Shown in pieces: positions 1-4,730 of a stretch of DNA of 7,935 bases (positions within the stretch are counted from its first letter, which is position 1; the number at the start of each line of letters is the position of its first letter). The stretch is from an uncultured Anaerolineales bacterium (lineage in GTDB: Bacteria > Chloroflexota > Anaerolineae > Anaerolineales > UBA11657). Below the pieces are notes generated by a model. The model was not told the origin of the DNA, did not search any database, and saw only the letters and a list, made by a program, of their open reading frames with translations. Location: assembly GCA_913031335.1 (NCBI GenBank), contig CAJWGI010000049.1, forward strand, positions 1-7,935, in the 5' to 3' direction. The translations under genes were made by a program, and so were the position numbers.

Positions 1-157
1 GCAGGTTGTACATGCTTGGCTTGGGCTTGATGGCCTTGATGGAGCCTTCTAGTATGTAGGCGATGTCGATAGTCGAGCCTAGCAATTTCTTTCGTTCCTC
101 ATCTGTAGCCACTCTCAAAATCTGCATGAAGTCCTGCGTTGGTGCACGCGAGGGCAA
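1..157 (-). CDS. Partial unknown protein, runs off left edge
   Basis: A minus-strand frame is open from a TAA at 209-211 to the window edge (about 69 codons). Its translation looks protein-like: a stretch reading VATDEERKKLLGSTIDIAYI, then EGSIKAIKPKP near the edge, with a charged helix followed by a hydrophobic segment. The start is unresolved. TTG at 157 is preceded by AAAGG with 5 nt spacing and is used here; the first ATG is at 127 with only AGGA 4 nt before it. No ATG lies in the frame upstream of 127, so the gene may also be 5'-truncated and read from further up. I do not recognise the family. The 3' end is outside the window. The nearest plus-strand gene-like frame (315-455) is divergent. 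It could be a short real gene, a fragment of a larger one, or a chance open frame. Confidence 0.35.
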   Translation of the reverse strand, partial: MPSRAPTQDFMQILRVATDEERKKLLGSTIDIAYILEGSIKAIKPKPSMYNL

Positions 158-314
158 TAACGCCTTTACTGCGGGAACATTGAACCCTGCGCGTTCACTT
201 GTCTGTTGTTAATTACTACTATATGACCCCTTCACATTCCGGTGGGGGGATGGGAGCAACTAGAACAGCGGATGCTTGCTGACTCGCTGGGGCGGGTGTA
301 TAGTTGAGGTAGTC

Positions 315-455
315 ATGAGTGACCAAGATGGAAGACGAAAAGAAATGGTTTCCGGCCAGAACAACAAAGTGGTCTATTTACCTTATGAAGCTACTGGTGT
401 ATTGAGTTCTGTTGGTGGAATAAAAGACATGCTTTCTGGGGTGGACAATAACTAG
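315..455 (+). pseudogene. Remnant of SPFH/band-7 (stomatin-like) protein C-terminus
   Basis: A 46-codon frame starts with ATG after GAGGT (306-310, spacing 4) and ends at TAG 453-455. Residues 15-42 (QNNKVVYLPYEATG, then VLSSVGGIKDMLSG) resemble, from memory, the conserved C-terminal tail of SPFH/band-7 membrane-scaffold proteins, in which a short 'KV-x-x-(L/M)P-E' strand followed by 'GSxGGIxE' closes the protein. The SPFH domain and long coiled coil that should precede it (about 250 residues) are absent. The same frame upstream meets a TAG at 261-263 and shows nothing helical or heptad-like. I therefore read it as a 5'-truncated remnant, although the SD and ATG would allow a 46-residue peptide to be made. 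Codon use (TTA, GTA, AGA, AAA) differs from the GC-rich operon downstream. Confidence 0.35.
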
Positions 456-498
456 CATTAAACCAACCCGCGTATAGATCGGCCTCGGTGACGACGAT

Positions 499-520
499 GA
501 CCGACCCACTGGGATCGGTT
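499..520 (+). other. Short hairpin after the SPFH-like remnant
   Basis: CCGACCC (501-507) pairs with GGG (511-513) and TCGG (515-518), with one bulged A at 514 and a 3-nt loop. A500-T519 and a G-U pair extend it. It lies 44 nt after the TAG of the 315-455 frame. Only two T follow, so it is at best a weak terminator for that remnant. Confidence 0.2.
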
Positions 521-641
521 GTTGGTAGATGACTAAACAGCCCCTAGAAACTTCCTAATCAGGATCCTGTGCGACACGGTGCGGGAGCTAGGCCTAAAAT
601 ACCGAACTCAGCTCAACTAATCGTCACCATGCTTGACAAAC

Positions 642-670
642 CCCCTGAAAACCCCACAACTTTTCAGGGG
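642..670 (+). repeat. Perfect 10-bp inverted repeat (hairpin)
   Basis: CCCCTGAAAA (642-651) and TTTTCAGGGG (661-670) are exact reverse complements separated by a 9-nt loop (CCCCACAAC). There is no T-run after either arm on either strand, so it does not look like an intrinsic terminator. It sits just after a TTGACA hexamer (633-638), so it could be an operator, a leader RNA structure, or the end of a small mobile repeat. Confidence 0.6.
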
Positions 671-707
671 TGTCCCTTCAAGTATCCCCTAATAAGGTGA
701 TTGATAA

Positions 708-723
708 TCCCCGTAAGCGGGGA
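708..723 (+). other. 6-bp hairpin with TAAG loop
   Basis: TCCCCG (708-713) pairs with CGGGGA (718-723) over a 4-nt TAAG loop, followed by GGAAGGAAGG. It occurs once in the window. It may be part of a structured leader with 642-670. Confidence 0.3.
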
Positions 724-861
724 AGGAAGGAGCCCGTCACTATCGTATTATTGGGCGACGTAGTGCGGTTGTCGGGTTGGCGAGTGGCCCGCTTCTACTT
801 CAACTTTAACACGCGATTATGTAAAAAGGGGCGTTCATTCGCTTTTTTCTTATAACTTTAT

Positions 862-865
862 GAGG
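862..865 (+). promoter_or_regulatory. Ribosome binding site of delta subunit
   Basis: GAGG lies 10 nt before the ATG at 876. An in-frame TGA at 861-863 rules out any earlier start for this gene. Confidence 0.5.
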
Positions 866-875
866 TTGCCAGATC

Positions 876-1379
876 ATGCATGGGCGTGAATCCACGGACT
901 CGCGTGTGTTCAAATCATTTGAGAACGAGAACCGGGAGGCGTATGGCCTCGACGGCAACAGCGCGAACCTGACCTTCGAGCAGGGTGTGATGGTTTCGCG
1001 GGGCACTCTGAACGATATTAACATCACCATCGACCTGCGCTACTGCAAGGGCTGCGGCATCTGCACGGAGGAGTGTCCCACTGCGAGCCTGTGGCTGGTG
1101 CAGGAAACAGGCAGCTTGCGCGAGGCCATTCAATCCTTCGAAGCGGACCCCGCCGTTCGTACCCACGGTTTCGATCCTCACCGTCCGCTAACCTGGCAAG
1201 AGCTTCCCCATCACGGCGGCCTGATCGTGTCCAACGGTCACGATTCGAACAACTTCACCGGGGAATGGCGTGTCGACGAAGTTGTCGTCGCCGACGCCAA
1301 TCGCTGTGTCCTCTGCGGGTTGTGTTATCAGTACTGCCCCGAAGATATCATCGCCATAAACACGGGCGCAGAAGTATAG
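876..1379 (+). CDS. porD: POR delta subunit, 2x[4Fe-4S] ferredoxin-like, permuted
   Basis: A 167-residue cytoplasmic iron-sulfur protein that should carry electrons from the TPP/alpha-beta core of pyruvate:ferredoxin oxidoreductase to an external acceptor. Two complete [4Fe-4S] motifs are visible: C57-x2-C60-x2-C63-x3-C67-P (CKGCGICTEECP) and C144-x2-C147-x2-C150-x3-C154-P (CVLCGLCYQYCP). About 76 residues separate them, far more than in classical PorD (about 100 residues in all). The first motif follows IDLRY, as the second motif of PorD does. The second follows TGEWRV (128-133), which in classical PorD precedes the first motif, so the two halves look swapped. The start is fixed by an in-frame TGA at 861-863. 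It is the first gene of the operon, 30 nt before the alpha-gamma subunit. Family assignment rests on motifs and context. A generic ferredoxin is the alternative, but TGxWR and the neighbours favour POR delta. Confidence 0.88.
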   Translation: MHGRESTDSRVFKSFENENREAYGLDGNSANLTFEQGVMVSRGTLNDINITIDLRYCKGCGICTEECPTASLWLVQETGSLREAIQSFEADPAVRTHGFDPHRPLTWQELPHHGGLIVSNGHDSNNFTGEWRVDEVVVADANRCVLCGLCYQYCPEDIIAINTGAEV

Positions 1380-1387
1380 ACCGAAGC

Positions 1388-1406
1388 GGAGGAGGGATGC
1401 GGAAAG
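1388..1406 (+). promoter_or_regulatory. Candidate SD sequences for the ATG at 1410
   Basis: GGAGGAGGG (1388-1396) is a strong SD core but lies 13 nt before ATG 1410. GGAAAG (1401-1406) is closer, at 3 nt. The better-spaced ATG at 1397 is out of frame and closes after six codons. This leaves the start of the next gene somewhat open (see 1467-1474). Confidence 0.4.
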
Positions 1407-1409
1407 AGT

Positions 1410-3311
1410 ATGTCTGACACTGGAGTCGCCCTACTAGCAAAGCTGCAGTCCCAACATGGCAGCAGCAAGGGGAGTGGCACGGTGAAGGCCATGACGGGCA
1501 ACGAGGCCGTCGCGTATGCTGTGCAGCAGATTGAATTTGACACCGTAGCCGCGTTTCCGATTACACCTTCCACAGAACTGGCGCATGAGATCGCCAGCGC
1601 CGTGGCAGATGGAAAGATCAAGACTGATTTCGTCGCCGTCGAATCAGAGCATAGTGCGATATCCGCCATACAGGCCGCAGCCGCCGCGGGCGCGCGGGTG
1701 TTTACCGCCACCTCTTCAGCGGGGTTGGCGCTGATGCACGAAATCCTGCACTACTACTCCGGCAGCCGCCTTCCGGGCGTTATCGCCGTGGTGAACCGCT
1801 CCATTGGCGGACCACTCAACATCCTGTGCGACCATAGCACGATCATGGCGCAACGCGACACCGGCTGGCTGCAGGTTTTCGCCACCACTGCGCAGGAGGC
1901 CTACTACTTTCATCTGTTGGCTCCGCGTTGGTCGGAGGCGTGTGATCTGCCGGTGATGGTCAACATCGACGGCTTTGAACTGAGCCATATCACCGAACGG
2001 CTCGAAGTGCTGCCCGACGAGAGCGTGAAAAACTTCGTCGGCACGTGGGAACCGAAATACCCGCTCGCCACTGACGAAGAGGTCGTCGTTGCCTATCCTG
2101 GCATTGCCGGCTCCGATTATTACGCGGAGATCAAGGAAAGCCAGATGGACGGCATGCGCGCTGCCGAGAGCCTGTTCGAGGAGGTCAGCGTCGAACTGGC
2201 GGCTCTGACCGGCGTAAAACTGAACCAAATCGAAGCGTTCCATCTCGATGATGCCGAGGTGGTGCTCGTGGTACTGGGTTCCGCCTCCGGCACGATGTAT
2301 GACAAGATCAGCGACATGCGCGCCCGGGGCGTGAAGGCCGGCCTGCTGACCATCAAGGTCTTCCGGCCCTTCCCAGTCATGAAGGTACGGGAAGTGTTGA
2401 AGGGCAAAGCAGCTGTGGGCGTGATGGAGCGTGCGCCAGTGCTCGGTTCGCGCGTGGGACCGTTGACGGCGGAAATCAAGCAGAGCCTATACGATCTGCC
2501 CGACACTCAGCGGCCAACAGCGGTCAACTTCATCTTCGGGCTGGGCGGGCGCCTCGTGCAGATGGATAACATTGGCAGGGCGCTCAATATTCTCGAAGTA
2601 ACCCGCACGCAGCCGCCCGGCGACGCGCAGCGCACGGTCTATCACCTGGACGTGCGAGACGGTCGCGAGGACGCTTTGCTCGCACTCGAACAGGTGCGGC
2701 CTGAGTACTACCAGCCGGTGGCGGAGCGCAGCGTCGACATCCGCCTGTTTGCGCGCGGAGGTGAGGGCATCAAGACGGCCAGCAAGATGCTAGCCTCCGC
2801 CGTAGTCGAGACGGGTGGCAGGCACGCGCAGGGTTTTTCGGTCTACGGCGCAGAACGGAGCGGCGCCCCAACGCAGGGCTTCGTCCGCATCGGTTCGGAT
2901 GTGATTAATGAGCGCTCGCCGATCCTCTTTGCGGACATCGACGTCTTCGTCAACGCGGGTCTTTTCAGCGAGGAGGCCATCAAGGGCTTGCACGAGGACG
3001 GCGTCATTCTCATCAATTCGCCGCGTCCCCCGGGAGAATTCCGGTGCGAATTCGGCATCAAGGGTCGCGAGATATATAGCGTGGATGCGTATCACATCGC
3101 CCAGGAGGAGATCGGCGATGGCAGAAGGGCGGGCGTAGCTATGCTGGCCGCCCTGTTGGCCATCCGGCGCGACATCCTTGACATCCACCATTTGCTGCAA
3201 GACATCGAGAAGCTACCGTTCAACCATAGCGTCGTCGAAGCCAACAAACGCGCCGCTGCCCGCGCTTACTACGAGTGGCGTGGCGAGAATGGCGGCAGTG
3301 CGCCGACGTAG
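1410..3311 (+). CDS. porA: Fused alpha+gamma subunit of pyruvate:ferredoxin oxidoreductase
   Basis: A 633-residue cytoplasmic protein supplying the alpha and gamma parts of POR (pyruvate + CoA to acetyl-CoA + CO2 + reduced ferredoxin). Alpha part, about 25-400: TGNEA (29-33), FPITPST (49-55), ESEHSA (78-83) with E80 at the place of the glutamate that activates the TPP aminopyrimidine, TATSSAGLALMHE (99-111), HSTIMAQRDTGW (142-153), FRPFP, and FGLGGR (376-381). The ITPST and RDTGW forms fit pyruvate-type enzymes better than 2-oxoglutarate or indolepyruvate types. Gamma part, about 441-620: ARGGEGIKTAS (448-458) and YGAERSGAP (479-487), the CoA-side domain. A linker of about 50 residues joins them. 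The order alpha-then-gamma matches one-chain PFORs (domains I-II-III), whereas KorA-type fusions are gamma-then-alpha. Residues 1-24 have no counterpart in PorA, so GTG 1482 is a real alternative start. Stop TAG; the beta gene follows 27 nt on. Confidence 0.93.
   Translation: MSDTGVALLAKLQSQHGSSKGSGTVKAMTGNEAVAYAVQQIEFDTVAAFPITPSTELAHEIASAVADGKIKTDFVAVESEHSAISAIQAAAAAGARVFTATSSAGLALMHEILHYYSGSRLPGVIAVVNRSIGGPLNILCDHSTIMAQRDTGWLQVFATTAQEAYYFHLLAPRWSEACDLPVMVNIDGFELSHITERLEVLPDESVKNFVGTWEPKYPLATDEEVVVAYPGIAGSDYYAEIKESQMDGMRAAESLFEEVSVELAALTGVKLNQIEAFHLDDAEVVLVVLGSASGTMYDKISDMRARGVKAGLLTIKVFRPFPVMKVREVLKGKAAVGVMERAPVLGSRVGPLTAEIKQSLYDLPDTQRPTAVNFIFGLGGRLVQMDNIGRALNILEVTRTQPPGDAQRTVYHLDVRDGREDALLALEQVRPEYYQPVAERSVDIRLFARGGEGIKTASKMLASAVVETGGRHAQGFSVYGAERSGAPTQGFVRIGSDVINERSPILFADIDVFVNAGLFSEEAIKGLHEDGVILINSPRPPGEFRCEFGIKGREIYSVDAYHIAQEEIGDGRRAGVAMLAALLAIRRDILDIHHLLQDIEKLPFNHSVVEANKRAAARAYYEWRGENGGSAPT
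1467..1474 (+). promoter_or_regulatory. SD for possible internal GTG start at 1482
   Basis: AAGGGGAG ends 7 nt before an in-frame GTG (1482-1484, codon 25 of the ATG-1410 frame). Initiation there gives VKAMTGNEA, almost exactly where PorA family proteins begin. The spacing is better than for ATG 1410. Confidence 0.4.
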
Positions 3312-3323
3312 GGACTACCAGAT

Positions 3324-3332
3324 AAAGGAGAG
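3324..3332 (+). promoter_or_regulatory. Strong SD selecting the TTG start of the beta subunit
   Basis: AAAGGAGAG lies 6 nt before TTG 3339-3341. No in-frame ATG or GTG lies nearby upstream, and the first in-frame ATG downstream is codon 24 without an SD. The site therefore decides for the rare TTG start. Confidence 0.7.
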
Positions 3333-3338
3333 TGCATA

Positions 3339-4694
3339 TTGACCCCCCGCAGCACTGTTGACAGCGCAAAGGCCGGCAACTATGTCCGTGTTGGAAGCTA
3401 CCTGGACATGCAGGTTTTCCGCAACCAGCGTATCGGGACGTACAACCGCGAGAGCGTCCTGCTGGGATGCGAGGTGCCGGAGATTGACACCAAGGCCGCT
3501 GATTATCGCGAGCTCCGCGGCAGCTTAGCCCCCGGCCTTTCTACCTGCACCGGCTGCGCTGCCCCGGTGGTGTTCAACCTGGTCGCCAAGGCGGGGCAAA
3601 TGCGCGCGGCTTTCCTGAAGAAAGCACTGCACCAGGAGGGCATCATGGCCGCGGCTGAGCTTGAGCGGCCGGAAGTGATGAAAGTTCTCTTGAACGATGG
3701 TCGCCCTGCCCCACACGATCTGGCGCGTGCGGGGCTGACGCCAGCGATCGTGAAACGGGTCGCCTCCGTGCGAGAGCGCCTCATAGAAGAGGGTGTGTAC
3801 TTCAAGATGGTCTTTGCGGGCGCGACGGGCTGCATGACGGTAACAACGGCCTCTTATCCCAACAACATCTGGCGCTTCCCATATTTCCATTCGGCGTTTG
3901 AGAACATCGGAGCCGTGGTGGCGGGCTTGGAGTCCGGTGCGCGGGCGCTCCAGCGCACCCGTCGGCTCCGCACACCGCACAAGGTCATCGGCTTCGCCGG
4001 GGATGGCGGCAGTTTCGACATCGGCCTGCAGGCGCTATCCGGGTTGTGGGAACGCAACCAGGATTCGCTCGTCGTGACCTACGATAACGAAGCCTACATG
4101 AATACCGGCAAACAGCGCTGCAGTTCCACGCCCTGGGGGGCGAACACGACGACGGCCCCGGTCGGGAGTATGGTCAAGGGCAAACAGACCAACGCCAAAG
4201 ACATCATCTCCATCGCCCTTGCGCACAACATCCCCTACGTCGCCACGGCCTCGCCTGACGATGCAGAGGATCTCATCATCAAAGTGCGCAAGGCGCTAAT
4301 GATTCCGGGCGCGGCCTACATGCGCATCCTGGCGCCCTGCCCGCCGGGCTGGTCCTTTGAAGCGAGGCATGCCATCGCTCTGAGCCGGCAGGCGGTGGAT
4401 ACAGCTGCCTTCTATTCCTTCGAGGTTGAGACCGACGCGCGCAACCGCCGCCGTTACTTCACCATCAACAACGTACCGAGGATCTTCTTTGACGATGAGA
4501 GCGGGCGCGCGGAGATCGGTGCCTACGCCTCTGAGCAGGGGCGCTTCACGCACATGTTCCGCGACAGCGGTCAGCATTTGCTGCAGGAGTTCCAGGGCAG
4601 AACCGATTCGGGCTGGCACAACTTTGCCCAATTCTTTGGCCTGGCCACTCCGGAGGCTGCGGAGCCGACAAGCGCATCGCCCGCACGCGAGTGA
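3339..4694 (+). CDS. porB: POR beta subunit, TPP- and [4Fe-4S]-binding
   Basis: The 451-residue TPP-binding subunit of the cytoplasmic POR complex. It shows the TPP/Mg motif GDGGSFDIG (221-229) with DNEAYMNTG (249-257), then TTTAPVG and PCPPGW (C334). Cluster ligands expected for the proximal [4Fe-4S] are C70 and C73 (TCTGC), C165 (GATGCM) and C334 (CPPGW), all present. FPYFHSAFEN follows C165, as in PorB. Classical PorB is about 320-330 residues. Here the extra length is an N-terminal extension of about 50 residues, an inserted charged, largely helical segment of about 65 residues between C73 and C165, and a C-terminal tail. C261 (QRCSSTP) replaces a residue that is usually Ser in PorB, adding a cysteine close to the TPP loop. 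TTG is the start codon (SD at 3324-3332). Stop TGA; the next ORF begins 36 nt on. The pyruvate-type call comes from NTGxQR and the alpha partner; other 2-oxoacids are not excluded. Confidence 0.93.
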   Translation: MTPRSTVDSAKAGNYVRVGSYLDMQVFRNQRIGTYNRESVLLGCEVPEIDTKAADYRELRGSLAPGLSTCTGCAAPVVFNLVAKAGQMRAAFLKKALHQEGIMAAAELERPEVMKVLLNDGRPAPHDLARAGLTPAIVKRVASVRERLIEEGVYFKMVFAGATGCMTVTTASYPNNIWRFPYFHSAFENIGAVVAGLESGARALQRTRRLRTPHKVIGFAGDGGSFDIGLQALSGLWERNQDSLVVTYDNEAYMNTGKQRCSSTPWGANTTTAPVGSMVKGKQTNAKDIISIALAHNIPYVATASPDDAEDLIIKVRKALMIPGAAYMRILAPCPPGWSFEARHAIALSRQAVDTAAFYSFEVETDARNRRRYFTINNVPRIFFDDESGRAEIGAYASEQGRFTHMFRDSGQHLLQEFQGRTDSGWHNFAQFFGLATPEAAEPTSASPARE

Positions 4695-4730
4695 CCACGC
4701 GAATGTCGTCAAGGTGAAGAGATCGGGACT

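Larger units (their letters stand above)
456..875 (+). other. Intergenic region and leader upstream of POR operon
   Basis: These 420 nt contain no coding frame I can support. A GTG-initiated 61-codon frame at 670-855 overlaps two hairpins, lacks an SD and has no recognisable motif. The region holds three short hairpins (499-520, 642-670, 708-723), a TTGACA hexamer at 633-638 without a good -10 partner, and an AT-rich tract at 797-860 next to the operon start. The operon promoter must lie here or further upstream, but I cannot place it with confidence. Confidence 0.5.

Noticed and set aside
708..723. CCCCG-TAAG-CGGGG core resembling a CRISPR repeat hairpin
   Set aside because: Only one copy exists in the window and there is no regular repeat-spacer pattern.
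823..850. A-tract, GCG-TTCATT-CGC and T-run as an attenuator-like terminator
   Set aside because: The GC stem is only 3 bp and needs a 3-nt bulge to join the A/T pairing, too weak to claim.
670..855. GTG-initiated 61-codon frame upstream of the POR operon
   Set aside because: No SD, it overlaps the second arm of the 642-670 hairpin and the 708-723 hairpin, and its Arg-rich translation shows no motif.
851..856. TATAAC as a -10 box for the operon
   Set aside because: It would put the transcription start almost on the SD at 862, and there is no -35 at suitable spacing.
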